A DNA stretch of 48,999 nt from NCBI RefSeq assembly GCF_000372365.1, contig NZ_AQUU01000015.1, forward strand, positions 1-48,999, given 5' to 3'. Shown here in pieces: positions 40,337 through 48,999 of the stretch. The notes beneath the pieces are model-generated. The model was not told where the DNA came from. It did not search any database and was given only the letters and a program-made list of their open reading frames with translations. Each line of letters begins with the position of its first letter. The stretch's first letter is position 1. The DNA is from Aggregatibacter actinomycetemcomitans DSM 8324 (GTDB taxonomy: Bacteria; Pseudomonadota; Gammaproteobacteria; Enterobacterales; Pasteurellaceae). The translations under genes and the position numbers were made by a program.

Positions 40337-41496
40337 TGCCCGTTCGTCCTTTTACTTGGCTCGCCTTGAGCTTTTTCGGCTACTACTGCGCTTATGGCGT
40401 ATTCGTGCCGTTTTTTCCCGTTTGGATGAAATCCCAACAATACGGCGAGGAAATGATCGGCATGGTGCTGGCGAGTGCTTATGTGTTCCGTTTTGTGGGC
40501 GGTTTGTTCTTCTCCGGTTTAATTAAACGGGCGTCGCAGCTGATTAATTCCTTGCGCTTATTGGCGCTGGCAAGTGCCTTGATTATGGCGGGGCTCAGTT
40601 TTGTTGCCGAGAATTTTTGGCTGTTATTCTCCGCTATCGGTTTGTTTGCCATGGTAAACGCCGCCGGTATGCCGATTACGGATTCGCTGGCGAGCACCTG
40701 GCAGCGCCAGATTCAACTGGATTACGGCAAAGCGCGGTTAATCGGTTCTCTGGCGTTTGTGGTGGGCGTGACTTTGTTCGGCAATGTGATCGGCTTTTTC
40801 GGCGAGCAAAATATCGTTTGGATTTTGGCCGCACTTTTAGCCGCTTATACGCTCATGCAGTGCGTGAGCCCGACCATTCCGCCGCAGGATGAACAGTCGG
40901 CACATGCCGCCGTTGGGGTGTGTTATTGGGATTTATTGAAAAACAAAACCACGTTGCGCGTCTTGCTGGCATCGTCGCTGATTCAAGGATCGCACGCCGC
41001 TTATTATGTTTACAGCGTGTTGTATTGGACGGGACTTGGCATTTCCGTTTCGCAAACCAGTTTGCTTTGGGGCTTGGCGGTGGTCTCCGAAATTCTGTTA
41101 TTTTTCTTCTCCCGTCGTTTACTGCAAAACTGGAAAGTCAGCACCATTTTTCATTTGGCAACCGTTGCCTGCATTGTTCGCTGGTTGGGGCTTGCCGCCA
41201 CCGATGCGATTTGGCTTATCGCCATCTTGCAATTGTTGCACAGCCTGACTTATGCCTCTGCACATTATGCCATGGTGCGTTATATTACGACGCAACCGCA
41301 AACCCATATCTCCAAGTTACAAGCCTTGTATAACGGCGTTTCCAACAGCGCAATGGTGGCGATTTTGACCGCACTTTCCGGTGTCATTTATCCGTATTCG
41401 GCGTCGATGACGTTTATTCTCATGGCATTGGTTGCTGCCGTTGCTTTCGTCGTCACTCCGCGTAAAGTGGATGCCTTTTTGTTGAAACAGGGATAA
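40336..41496 (+). CDS. MFS transporter, HcaT/phenylpropionate-permease type
   Basis: 386 aa from the ATG at 40336, which shares its A with the proC stop (TAATG). Twelve predicted helices; [21 protein letters not shown] in helix 1 and [16 protein letters not shown] in helix 4 are typical of the LacY-like HcaT branch. True substrate unknown; the 'phenylpropionate' name is by family only. The segment ILTALSGVI uses an uptake core (41368) as codons. Followed by xerD after 2 bp. Confidence 0.88.
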   Translation: MPVRPFTWLALSFFGYYCAYGVFVPFFPVWMKSQQYGEEMIGMVLASAYVFRFVGGLFFSGLIKRASQLINSLRLLALASALIMAGLSFVAENFWLLFSAIGLFAMVNAAGMPITDSLASTWQRQIQLDYGKARLIGSLAFVVGVTLFGNVIGFFGEQNIVWILAALLAAYTLMQCVSPTIPPQDEQSAHAAVGVCYWDLLKNKTTLRVLLASSLIQGSHAAYYVYSVLYWTGLGISVSQTSLLWGLAVVSEILLFFFSRRLLQNWKVSTIFHLATVACIVRWLGLAATDAIWLIAILQLLHSLTYASAHYAMVRYITTQPQTHISKLQALYNGVSNSAMVAILTALSGVIYPYSASMTFILMALVAAVAFVVTPRKVDAFLLKQG

Positions 41497-41498
41497 CC

Positions 41499-42392
41499 AT
41501 GAATAACTCGGCATTATTGGATTTATTCCTGAACGAATTATGGATTGGCAAAGGCTTGTCACCCAATACGGTGGAGTCTTATCGCTTGGATCTGACCGCA
41601 CTTTGCGATTGGTTGGAGGCGCGGCATTTGTCGTTGCTCGGTTTGGATGCCGTGGACTTGCAAGCCTTTTTGGGCGAACGGGTAGAGCAGGGCTACAAAG
41701 CCACCAGCACGGCGAGATTGCTCAGTGCTATGCGGAAGCTGTTTCAATATTTGTATCAGGAAAAATATCGCACCGATGACCCCAGCGCGGTGCTCAGTTC
41801 GCCTAAATTGCCGAGCCGTTTGCCGAAATATTTAACGGAGCAGCAAGTGACGGATCTGCTGAATGTACAGAGTTTGGAACAACCCATTGAGTTACGCGAT
41901 AAAGCCATGCTGGAGCTGTTGTATGCCACGGGCTTGCGGGTGACGGAATTGGTTTCCCTGAACACCGACAACATTAATCTGAATCAAGGCGTAGTGCGGG
42001 TTATCGGCAAAGGCAAGAAGGAACGTATTGTCCCCATGGGCGAGGAGGCGACCCATTGGGTGAAACAATTTATGTTGTTTGCCCGCCCGATGTTGCTGGA
42101 CGGGCAAAGCTCCGATGTGCTATTTCCCAGCCGACGCGGTACGCAAATGACGCGGCAAACTTTTTGGCATCGGATTAAACATTATGCGGTGTTGGCGGAG
42201 ATTGACAGCGAGATGTTGTCGCCGCACGTTTTACGCCATGCGTTCGCTACTCATTTGGTGAATCACGGGGCGGATTTGCGCGTGATGCAAATGTTGTTGG
42301 GACACAGTGATTTATCCACGACGCAAATTTACACCCACGTGGCAAAAGAACGGCTAAAACGTTTACATGAACGCTATCATCCGCGCGGCTAA
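41499..42392 (+). CDS. xerD: Site-specific tyrosine recombinase XerD
   Basis: With XerC resolves chromosome dimers at dif, under FtsK control. 297 aa. Catalytic residues are visible: Arg in ATGLRVTELVSL, Lys in VIGKGKKER, His-x-x-Arg in SPHVLRHAFATHL, His in LLGHSDLSTTQIYTHV and its Tyr nucleophile. N-terminal SAM-like domain ends near residue 110. Starts 2 bp after the transporter. An uptake core at 41595 encodes Leu-Thr-Ala-Leu. Confidence 0.97.
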   Translation: MNNSALLDLFLNELWIGKGLSPNTVESYRLDLTALCDWLEARHLSLLGLDAVDLQAFLGERVEQGYKATSTARLLSAMRKLFQYLYQEKYRTDDPSAVLSSPKLPSRLPKYLTEQQVTDLLNVQSLEQPIELRDKAMLELLYATGLRVTELVSLNTDNINLNQGVVRVIGKGKKERIVPMGEEATHWVKQFMLFARPMLLDGQSSDVLFPSRRGTQMTRQTFWHRIKHYAVLAEIDSEMLSPHVLRHAFATHLVNHGADLRVMQMLLGHSDLSTTQIYTHVAKERLKRLHERYHPRG

Positions 42393-42450
42393 TTTTATGG
42401 AATAAATCGAGTGTTTTTTAATCAATTATGCGCTTTTATCGTGCATTTCC

Positions 42451-42479
42451 TCGACGGAAAGCCTTTGTCCCGTTATAAT
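42451..42479 (+). promoter_or_regulatory. Sigma-70 promoter for tig
   Basis: TCGACG (4 of 6 to TTGACA), a 17-bp spacer and perfect TATAAT (42474-42479), 76 bp before the tig ATG. The gene's SD is TTGAGGTAAC. Confidence 0.6.
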
Positions 42480-42555
42480 TCGTCGTCTTATTTTCTATTA
42501 ATAACGTGTTCGGTGTGAGCATTCGCCGAGTGCATCAATTTGAGGTAACATCATA

Positions 42556-43854
42556 ATGTCATTAAATATTGAAACGACTCAAGGTTTAGAGCGTCGTGTA
42601 ACCGTCACCGTTCCGGCTGAAACCGTTGATCAAGCAGTACGCGAAGAATTAAAACGCGTTGCCAAAAACGCACGTGTTGACGGTTTCCGTAAAGGTAAAG
42701 TCCCTCCGCAAATTATTGAAAAACGCTTCGGCGCTTCCGTTCGTCAAGATATTTTAGGCGATTTATTACAAAAACATTTCTTCCAAGCGGTTATCGAAAA
42801 TAAAGTTAACTTAGCCGGTCGCCCAAGCTTCACCGTGGAACAATTTGAAGACGGCAAAGAATTAAAATTCAGCGCAACTTTTGAAGTTTACCCTGAAGTT
42901 GAATTGAAAGGTTTAGAAAATATCAAAGTTGAAAAACCGGTTGTTGAAATCTCCGAAGCGGATGTTGACAAAATGGTTGACGTGTTACGCAAACAACAAG
43001 CCACTTGGTCTGAAACGCAAGAGGTAGTAAAAGCGGAAGATCGCGTTACTATCGATTTCGTCGGTTCCGTTGACGGTGAAGAATTTGAAGGCGGCAACGC
43101 GGAAGATTTCGTGTTATTCACGGGGCAAGGTCGTATGATTCCGGGCTTTGAAGATGGCATCGTAGGTCACAAAGCCGGTGATAAATTCACGATTGATGTG
43201 ACCTTTCCGGAAGAATACCACTCCGAAAAATTAAAAGGCAAAGCGGCGAAATTCGACATTACCTTGAAGAAAGTCGAGGTTATGGTATTGCCTGAATTAA
43301 CCGATGAATTCATCGCAAAATTTGGTCCGAACACCAAATCCGTAGCGGATTTACGCAGCGAAATTCGCAAAAATATGCAACGTGAATTGAAAAATGCATT
43401 GACTACCCGCGTGAAAAATCAAGTGATCGACGGTTTAGTTGAACAAAACCAAATTGATGTCCCAAGCGCCGCAGTTGAGCAAGAAATTGACGTGTTACGC
43501 CAACAAGCGGCACAACGTTTCGGCGGCAATGCACAGCAAGTGGCACAATTACCACGTGAGTTATTTGAAGAACAAGCAAAACGCCGTGTACTAGTCGGTT
43601 TATTATTAGCGCAAGTTATCGCGTCAAACGAACTAAAAGCAGACGAAGAACGTGCCAAAGCCATGATTGAAGACATCGCTTCCGCTTACGAACAACCAGC
43701 GGATGTGGTTGAATACTACAGCAAAAATAATGAATTAATGAACAATATTCGTAACGTTGTATTGGAAGAACAAGCAGTTGATGCGGTACTGGCTAAAGCG
43801 CAAGTTACCGAAAAAGCGGCAACCTTCGATGAAATCATGAATCCGCAAGCTTAA
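42556..43854 (+). CDS. tig: Trigger factor
   Basis: Ribosome-bound chaperone and prolyl isomerase acting on nascent chains. 432 aa. The N-terminal ribosome-binding signature is [17 protein letters not shown] (residues 44-60). A PPIase FKBP-like domain spans about 150-245 ([23 protein letters not shown]). The C-terminal helical arms run to the end. Monocistronic here; clpP/clpX/lon, which follow tig in E. coli, are absent. Confidence 0.98.
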   Translation: MSLNIETTQGLERRVTVTVPAETVDQAVREELKRVAKNARVDGFRKGKVPPQIIEKRFGASVRQDILGDLLQKHFFQAVIENKVNLAGRPSFTVEQFEDGKELKFSATFEVYPEVELKGLENIKVEKPVVEISEADVDKMVDVLRKQQATWSETQEVVKAEDRVTIDFVGSVDGEEFEGGNAEDFVLFTGQGRMIPGFEDGIVGHKAGDKFTIDVTFPEEYHSEKLKGKAAKFDITLKKVEVMVLPELTDEFIAKFGPNTKSVADLRSEIRKNMQRELKNALTTRVKNQVIDGLVEQNQIDVPSAAVEQEIDVLRQQAAQRFGGNAQQVAQLPRELFEEQAKRRVLVGLLLAQVIASNELKADEERAKAMIEDIASAYEQPADVVEYYSKNNELMNNIRNVVLEEQAVDAVLAKAQVTEKAATFDEIMNPQA

Positions 43855-43918
43855 TGATTTCCCGCGCTTAATCATTTTTCGTAAAGTGCGGTAAAAAATT
43901 TAAGTGTTTTTAAGAGAA

Positions 43919-43940
43919 TACCCCGGCACAAGTCGGGGTA
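43919..43940 (+). terminator. Intrinsic terminator after tig
   Basis: TACCCCG/CGGGGTA stem with an 8-base loop, then CTTTGTC. The T-run is weak. A single uptake core lies just before it at 43884. Confidence 0.6.
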
Positions 43941-43941
43941 C

Positions 43942-44077
43942 TTTGTCTACTATGCCATTTTTTAGAGTACTTGATAGATAGCGTACACGTCGCAGTACTA
44001 ATAGGAACAAAAAGCACGTGTTGAAACCACAAGTGTTCGAAAAATTGTAATGCATTGATATTTTATAAAGTATCTTA
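43942..44077. other. Gene-free spacer before the inverted-repeat element
   Basis: 136 bp in which I see no ORF, promoter or RNA gene. It includes two copies of AGTACT (in TTAGAGTACTTGATAG and CGCAGTACTAATAG) and the near-palindrome CACGTGTTGAAACCACAAGTG. Function unknown; it may be the remnant of an earlier insertion. Confidence 0.4.
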
Positions 44078-44205
44078 CCTTCTTCCGTTTACGGGGGAAG
44101 GTGCCCGAAGGGCGGGGAATATACTCTATTTTTTAACAAACTCATGCTTAAAAATCGAGATTTTGCCCTCTCAGGGTTTCGTCCGGCTCCCCCGTAAACG
44201 AGAGG
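44078..44205. repeat. Inverted-repeat (MITE-like) element
   Basis: The left arm (44078-44101) reads CGTTTACGGGGGAAGG at its core. The right arm (44187-44205) is its inverse, CTCCCCCGTAAACG. Internal GCCCGAAGGGC (44103-44113) also forms a small palindrome. The whole unit is about 128 bp, has no coding content, and lies 113 bp beyond the ispH stop. A third copy of the arm is at the right window edge. Family not named by me. Confidence 0.75.
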
Positions 44206-44318
44206 ATTCAAATTTTTCTTTTTTATTAAATAACTACAATGTTTCGACAGCGATAATTGGGAAATGCGCGCCATCAGATGAGCACCATCAAATTCTCGGA
44301 AATACATTCGGTGAAAAA

Positions 44319-45263
44319 TCAATTTGCTTCTTTCAGCCGCAACTCTTTCGGAACTTCAAAGAACATATTTTCTTCCAAGCCTTGCAGTTCTTCTACGGTG
44401 GTGACGCCGAATTCTTTCAGGCGGGAGATAACCGATTGTACCAATTCTTCCGGGGCGGAAGCACCGGCGGTGACGCCGATAGTTTGCACGCCGTCGAACC
44501 AGTTTGCGTGAATGTCGTTCGGGTCATCGATTAATTTAGAAGCGACGCCCATGCGGGAGGCAAGCTCCGCCAAACGATTGGAATTGGAGGAGTTTTTGGA
44601 TCCGACCACGACCACTAAATCCGACTGTTTCGCCAGTTCACGTACGGCTTCTTGTCGATTGGTGGTGGCATAACAAATGTCGTTTTTATGCGGGCCTTGA
44701 ATGGCGGGATATTTTTCTTTCAAGGCGCTGATGGTTTCCGCCGTGTCGTCCAAAGATAAGGTGGTTTGCGTCATAAATGTGAGGTCGTCATTTTGTTTCA
44801 CCGGTAAGTTGGCGATGTCTTCCACACTTTCGATTAAATAAATGCCGCCCTCTTGATTGCCGTATTGCCCCATGGTGCCTTCCACTTCGGGATGCCCTTT
44901 GTGCCCGATTAAAATGGCTTTGGTGCCTTTACGGCTGGCACGCGCCACCTGCATATGCACTTTGGTCACCAACGGGCACGTGGCGTCGAACACTTTCAAA
45001 TTGCGCTCTTTTGCTTCCTGACGCACCGCTTGGGACACACCATGAGCGGAGAAAATCACAATGGCGCCGTCCGGCACTTCGCTTAATTCTTCCACAAAAA
45101 TGGCACCGCGCTCACGCAAGCCGTTCACCACGAAACGGTTATGCACCACTTCATGCCGCACATAAATGGGCGCACCGTGAATTTCCAACGCCAGTTCTAC
45201 GATGCTGATAGCACGATCCACGCCGGCACAGAACCCGCGCGGGTTGGCTAAAATAATTTTCAT
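44319..45263 (-). CDS. ispH: 4-hydroxy-3-methylbut-2-enyl diphosphate reductase IspH
   Basis: Last step of the MEP isoprenoid pathway, an Fe-S enzyme. 314 aa. Cluster cysteines: C12 in [13 protein letters not shown], one in FDATCPLV and one in [11 protein letters not shown]. Also the conserved AHGVS and [10 protein letters not shown]. Last gene of ileS-lspA-ispH; its first base is the last base of the lspA stop. Confidence 0.98.
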   Translation of the reverse strand: MKIILANPRGFCAGVDRAISIVELALEIHGAPIYVRHEVVHNRFVVNGLRERGAIFVEELSEVPDGAIVIFSAHGVSQAVRQEAKERNLKVFDATCPLVTKVHMQVARASRKGTKAILIGHKGHPEVEGTMGQYGNQEGGIYLIESVEDIANLPVKQNDDLTFMTQTTLSLDDTAETISALKEKYPAIQGPHKNDICYATTNRQEAVRELAKQSDLVVVVGSKNSSNSNRLAELASRMGVASKLIDDPNDIHANWFDGVQTIGVTAGASAPEELVQSVISRLKEFGVTTVEELQGLEENMFFEVPKELRLKEAN

Positions 45264-45757
45264 TATTTACGTTCCTGTTTATTGCCGTTTTTGAACGCAT
45301 CCAAGGCAATCAAACCGGCACCCACACAAATGGCAATATCCGCCACGTTAAACACGGGATAATGCCAATCCCGCCAATAGAAATCTAAAAAATCCACCAC
45401 ATAGCCGTGATACAGACGATCCGCCGCATTGCCCAAAGCGCCGCCGATAATCAAAGCGTAGGCGGCATTCAGCAGTTTTTGTTCATGGCGATTTTTCATT
45501 AAAAAATAAACCAACATGGCGGAAATCCCCACTGCCAACGCAAGGAAAAAGAATTTTTGCCAACCGTCATGATCCGCCAGGAAACTAAAAGCGGCGCCAA
45601 AGTTACCCACATAGGTCAAATTAAAAATCGGCAGGATATTTACGCTTTCGCCGTATTCAAAATGGCTTACGATTAAGTATTTGGTAAAAATATCGGCGAT
45701 AAATGCCAGCGTACTTAACCACAAAAATGAGAGCCCGGATTTTGGTTTGTTCGTCAT
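45263..45757 (-). CDS. lspA: Lipoprotein signal peptidase II
   Basis: Inner-membrane aspartyl protease removing the signal from lipidated prolipoproteins, such as the three lipoproteins encoded in this window. 164 aa, four helices. Catalytic aspartates in [15 protein letters not shown] and FNVADIAI; conserved NFGAAFSFL. Overlaps ispH by one base and follows ileS by 79 bp that include an uptake-signal hairpin. Confidence 0.97.
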   Translation of the reverse strand: MTNKPKSGLSFLWLSTLAFIADIFTKYLIVSHFEYGESVNILPIFNLTYVGNFGAAFSFLADHDGWQKFFFLALAVGISAMLVYFLMKNRHEQKLLNAAYALIIGGALGNAADRLYHGYVVDFLDFYWRDWHYPVFNVADIAICVGAGLIALDAFKNGNKQERK

Positions 45758-45791
45758 AAGTTCGTTAAATCATCTTGATTATAAAAATAAT

Positions 45792-45821
45792 AAAAGTACG
45801 GTCGATTTTAACCGCACTTTT
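45792..45821. repeat. Inverted uptake-signal pair inside the ileS-lspA gap
   Basis: AAAAGTACGGT (45792-45802, one base off consensus) and ACCGCACTTTT (45811-45821) pair over 11 bp with one mismatch. Lying between two genes of an operon it may attenuate rather than end transcription. Confidence 0.6.
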
Positions 45822-45836
45822 TTTATTGGCAGCAAA

Positions 45837-48659
45837 TTAAGCGAAATGTCGGATTTCGCCGTTACCTGCCACGTTTTCCACGCAACGCGGACAAAGGCTC
45901 GGATGTTGCGGGTTGACGCCGATTTTGTCGGAATAATGCCAGCAACGCGGGCATTTCTCGCCGTTGGAACGGGCAATGCTCACGGCGATGCCTTCCAACT
46001 CGCCCTCCGCCACATCGGCAGGTTTGTCTGTCAATGGTTTGACTTCCGCTTTAGAGGTAATCAACACGAAACGGAGTTCGTCGCCGAGTTTTTCCAATAA
46101 CGCACGATATTCGTCGTTGGTGTAAACGGTCACTTCCGCTTCCAAACCGGCGCCGATCACTTTATCGTTACGGGCGATTTCCAACACGCGGTTTACTTCG
46201 GAACGCACTTTAATCAAGGTTTGCCAATAAGCGTCGTCTAATTTTTCGTTTTCACCTAAGCTGAATAAGCCTTCGTAAAATTCTTCGGTAAACACGAATT
46301 CGGCGCGCGGTGCGGTGGTTTTCGGCAAGTGGCCCCAGATTTCATCCGCCGTGAAGGATAAAATCGGCGCCATCCAACGAACCAAGGCTTCCGCAATGTG
46401 CCACAAGGCGGTTTGGCAGCTGCGACGGGCGAGGCTGTCCGCTTTGGTGGTGTATTGGCGGTCTTTGATAATATCAAGGTAGAAAGAACCCATTTCCACG
46501 GAACAGAAACGCATTAAGCGTTGCACGACGGCGTGGAATTGATAGTTATCGTAGGCGTCTTTGATTTCGTTTTGCGCCTCTAACGCACAAGCCACCGCCC
46601 AACGATCCAGGCTAATCATTTCCTCCGGTTTCACCGCATCACGTTGCGGGTCGAAGCCGTTTAAGTTCGCCAACAGGAAACGCGCCGTGTTACGAATACG
46701 ACGATAACTGTCCGCCGCACGTTTTAAGATTTCATCGGAAACCGTCATTTCGCCGGTGTAATCGGTGGATGCCACCCACAAACGCAAAATATCACCGCCG
46801 AATTTATCCATCACTTCTTGCGGGGTCACCACATTGCCGATGGATTTCGACATCTTGCGCCCTTGACCGTCCACAGTGAAACCATGGGTAAGCACTTGTT
46901 TATAAGGCGCTTTGTTGTCCGTGGCGGTGGAAAGCATTAATGAGGACATAAACCAGCCGCGATGTTGGTCGGAACCTTCCAAATACATATCCGCCGCTTT
47001 GCCTTCAAATTCAGGGCGATTCGCCACTACGGAAGAATAGGTGGATCCGGAATCAAACCACACATCAAGGGTGTCCGGCACTTTACGATAGGTTTCCGCG
47101 TCGGCACCGAGCAGTTCTTTTTCGTCCAAATCCCACCATGCCTGAATCCCGGCTTTTTCTACGCGTTTTGCCACTTCTTCCAGCAATTCAAGGGTGCGCG
47201 GGTGTAACTCTTCGGTTTCTTTGTGCACGAATAAGGTCATCGGCACGCCCCAGGTACGCTGACGGGAAATACACCAGTCAGGGCGATTTTCCACCATTTT
47301 TTCAATACGCGCCTGCCCCCAATCGGGGATCCAACGCACTTGTTTGATTTCGCCAAGCGCTTGCGGACGCAAACCTTGCACTTCCATGCCGATAAACCAT
47401 TGCGGTGTGGCGCGGAAAATAATCGGGGTTTTATGACGCCAGCAGTGTGGGTAGCTGTGTTTAATCTTGTCTAATTTCAACAAGTTACCCGTTTCTTGCA
47501 ATTTTTCGATCACTAACGGATTGGCTTCAAACACGCCTTTGCCGGCAAAAAATTCGGTGGAAGAAATAAATTTACCGTCATTCGTTACCAAGCCTGCCAT
47601 CGGCAAGTCATATTGTTTACCCACGATAAAGTCGTCCAAACCGTGATTCGGCGCGGTATGTACCAAACCGGTACCACCGTCGGTAGTCACATGATCGCCT
47701 AAAATAATCGGCACGGTGAAATTGTAAAACGGATGATGGAAGCGGAATAACTCAAGATCTTTACCTTTTGCGGAACCTAAGATTTCCACCTTTTCCACGC
47801 CAACCGCCTTCACCATGTCTTCCACCAAATCGGCAGCTAAAATCACGCGCTCGTCGCCTAATTGCACAAGCTGATATTCCAGCTCGGCATTCACGGAAAT
47901 AGCACGGTTGGACGGCATGGTCCAAGGGGTTGTGGTCCAAATCACGGCGGACAACTTGCCGCTGCCTTTGCCGACGGCGTTAAATTTACCTTCAATTTCC
48001 ACCGCACTTTCTGCCGGGAAACGTACATAAATGGACGGCGACACACGGTCTTCATATTCCACTTCCGCTTCCGCCAAAGAGGAGCCACAATCCAAACACC
48101 AATGCACCGGTTTGGAGCCTTTATATAAATGCCCGTTGGCGATCACTTTGCCCAAAGTGCGAATAATGTTGGCTTCGGTGTTGAAATTCATGGTGAGGTA
48201 CGGATTATCCCAATCGCCCAACACACCGAGGCGCACGAAGTCTTTTTTCTGACCTTCCACCTGTTCCGCCGCATATTCACGGCATTTTTGGCGGAATTCC
48301 GCCGCTGAAATTTTCTCGTTCGGTTTGCCCACCAAGCCTTCCACTTTCAGTTCAATCGGCAAGCCATGGCAGTCCCAACCCGGAATATAAGGGGAATCAA
48401 ACCCAAGTGCGGTTTTGGATTTCACGATAATATCTTTAAGAATTTTATTCACCGCATGACCGATATGAATGGTGCCGTTGGCATAAGGAGGACCGTCGTG
48501 CAAAATAAAGGATTTCTTGCCTTTGGTCGCCTGACGGATTTTTTGGTAAAGATCTTTCTCATACCAATTTTTCAACATCACAGGCTCACGTTTGGCTAAA
48601 TCGCCACGCATCGGAAAGCCCGTTTCGGGAAGGTTAAGGGTATTTTTATAATCAGTCAT
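45837..48659 (-). CDS. ileS: Isoleucyl-tRNA synthetase
   Basis: Charges tRNA-Ile. 940 aa, the type-1 bacterial form with a C-terminal zinc site. HIGH motif at residues 65-68 ([12 protein letters not shown]); KMSKS in [10 protein letters not shown]. The CP1 editing domain lies between, with [13 protein letters not shown] and [16 protein letters not shown]-terminal CPRCWHYSD and CPRCVENV provide four cysteines. First gene of ileS-lspA-ispH within the window; ribF, usually upstream in enterics, is not adjacent. Confidence 0.98.
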   Translation of the reverse strand: MTDYKNTLNLPETGFPMRGDLAKREPVMLKNWYEKDLYQKIRQATKGKKSFILHDGPPYANGTIHIGHAVNKILKDIIVKSKTALGFDSPYIPGWDCHGLPIELKVEGLVGKPNEKISAAEFRQKCREYAAEQVEGQKKDFVRLGVLGDWDNPYLTMNFNTEANIIRTLGKVIANGHLYKGSKPVHWCLDCGSSLAEAEVEYEDRVSPSIYVRFPAESAVEIEGKFNAVGKGSGKLSAVIWTTTPWTMPSNRAISVNAELEYQLVQLGDERVILAADLVEDMVKAVGVEKVEILGSAKGKDLELFRFHHPFYNFTVPIILGDHVTTDGGTGLVHTAPNHGLDDFIVGKQYDLPMAGLVTNDGKFISSTEFFAGKGVFEANPLVIEKLQETGNLLKLDKIKHSYPHCWRHKTPIIFRATPQWFIGMEVQGLRPQALGEIKQVRWIPDWGQARIEKMVENRPDWCISRQRTWGVPMTLFVHKETEELHPRTLELLEEVAKRVEKAGIQAWWDLDEKELLGADAETYRKVPDTLDVWFDSGSTYSSVVANRPEFEGKAADMYLEGSDQHRGWFMSSLMLSTATDNKAPYKQVLTHGFTVDGQGRKMSKSIGNVVTPQEVMDKFGGDILRLWVASTDYTGEMTVSDEILKRAADSYRRIRNTARFLLANLNGFDPQRDAVKPEEMISLDRWAVACALEAQNEIKDAYDNYQFHAVVQRLMRFCSVEMGSFYLDIIKDRQYTTKADSLARRSCQTALWHIAEALVRWMAPILSFTADEIWGHLPKTTAPRAEFVFTEEFYEGLFSLGENEKLDDAYWQTLIKVRSEVNRVLEIARNDKVIGAGLEAEVTVYTNDEYRALLEKLGDELRFVLITSKAEVKPLTDKPADVAEGELEGIAVSIARSNGEKCPRCWHYSDKIGVNPQHPSLCPRCVENVAGNGEIRHFA

Positions 48660-48696
48660 TTTCTATTCCAGTTTTGTGTAAAAATTTAAATTTATT

Positions 48697-48945
48697 TTAA
48701 GCCACTTGTTGTGGGCTATGTGTTACATCACCCCGACCGGCAAGTAATCCATCAATTGAAATATCTTCATCCAATGCATCCCAGTGAATGCCACGACGAC
48801 TTAATTCATAATTTTCCAATTCCGTTTTTGTCGCCCGCAGCAATTTTGGAAACCAAACCAAAGGAATGCCTAAAATACGCGCATCATCAAGCTCAACCTA
48901 CATTGTGTTTTCATTAAAACGTACATGTTTAGCCGAAGTAGTCAT
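48697..48945 (-). pseudogene. DUF2442 protein gene with an in-frame stop
   Basis: The minus-strand frame from ATG 48945, with a strong GGAAGGAGG upstream, encodes MTTSAKHVRFNENTM, then TAG at 48898-48900. It continues VELDDARILGIPLVWFP, LSRRGIHWDALDEDIS and DGLLAGRGDVTHSPQQVA before TAA, 82 codons in total. These are DUF2442 family features, where the position of the stop is normally Trp (TMWVEL), so a single TGG to TAG change explains it. DUF2442 genes are often next to a DUF4160 partner in toxin-antitoxin-like pairs; none is visible because an inverted-repeat arm and the window edge follow. Only a 15-residue peptide would be made. Confidence 0.8.
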
Positions 48946-48970
48946 ACCAAGCCTCCTTCCTATTTTTTTG

Positions 48971-48999
48971 CTCCCTCCGTTTACGGGGGGAGCTGCCGA
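48971..48999 (+). repeat. Second partial copy of the inverted-repeat arm
   Basis: CCGTTTACGGGGGGAGCTGC at the window edge matches the arms of the element at 44078-44205. It lies 26 bp upstream of the DUF2442 start and runs out of the window. Confidence 0.7.

Noticed and set aside
44089-44322. 77-codon minus-strand ORF over the inverted-repeat element
   Set aside because: It merely reads through the repeat and the end of ispH, has no family resemblance and no ribosome-binding site.

Overview
The window is chromosomal DNA from a gammaproteobacterium of the family Pasteurellaceae. By eye I count 44 exact copies of the 9-bp uptake signal core AAGTGCGGT (23 forward, 21 reverse), about one per 1.1 kb. 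This is the Haemophilus/Aggregatibacter/Pasteurella ('Hin') type rather than the Actinobacillus pleuropneumoniae type. Gene order and content (dnaA-dnaN-recF next to rpmH-rnpA-yidD-yidC-mnmE, oapA-oapB, focA-pflB-pflA) fit this clade. Aggregatibacter is my best guess, but the window does not prove a genus.

Layout. 1-342: end of a decayed IS3-family (IS150-group) element. 365-1883: periplasmic Cu,Zn superoxide dismutase and a SAM methyltransferase. 1930-5482: recF, dnaN, dnaA (leftward). 5900-9747: rpmH, rnpA, yidD, yidC, mnmE (rightward). 9851-14272: lepA-lepB-rnc-era operon (leftward). 14436-14819: grcA. 15105-19078: ung, frameshifted yaaA, a lipoprotein gene, fieF, pfkA. 19178-22109: hinT-ycfL-nagZ-rlmC operon (leftward), with rlmC frameshifted. 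22422-26569: anaerobic formate module focA, pflB, pflA. 26711-31149: DMT transporter, ftsP/plsC, lpxH and a membrane protein. 31212-34707: YheO-type regulator, TyrP-type permease and tyrosine phenol-lyase. 35037-36654: efp and epmB, divergent. 36825-38574: oapA-oapB. 38665-42392: rdgC, internally deleted proC, an MFS transporter, xerD. 42556-43854: tig. 44078-44205: an inverted-repeat element. 44319-48659: ileS-lspA-ispH operon (leftward). 48697-48945: a nonsense-mutated DUF2442 gene, followed by another copy of the repeat arm at the right edge.

How the genes work together. The fermentative part is coherent: FocA exports formate, PflB makes it, PflA activates PflB, and GrcA is the spare glycyl-radical domain for damaged PflB. 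Candidate FNR sites lie upstream of grcA and focA. A tyrosine-use module pairs a permease with tyrosine phenol-lyase under an apparently perfect CRP site placed at about -41.5, that is, class II catabolite-controlled expression. EF-P and EpmB, the enzyme making the beta-lysine that modifies EF-P, are transcribed back to back from a 31-bp gap.

Decay is notable. Three conserved housekeeping genes (yaaA, rlmC, proC) carry reading-frame lesions, one of them a roughly 110-bp deletion that ends in an uptake sequence. The IS ORF and the DUF2442 gene are also broken. Uptake sequences serve repeatedly as terminator stems (inverted pairs), once as the loop of a 17-bp perfect hairpin, and as codons for a recurring Leu-Thr-Ala-Leu peptide, including in two lipoprotein signal peptides. 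I saw no rRNA, tRNA, CRISPR array, prophage or clear DnaA-box cluster.
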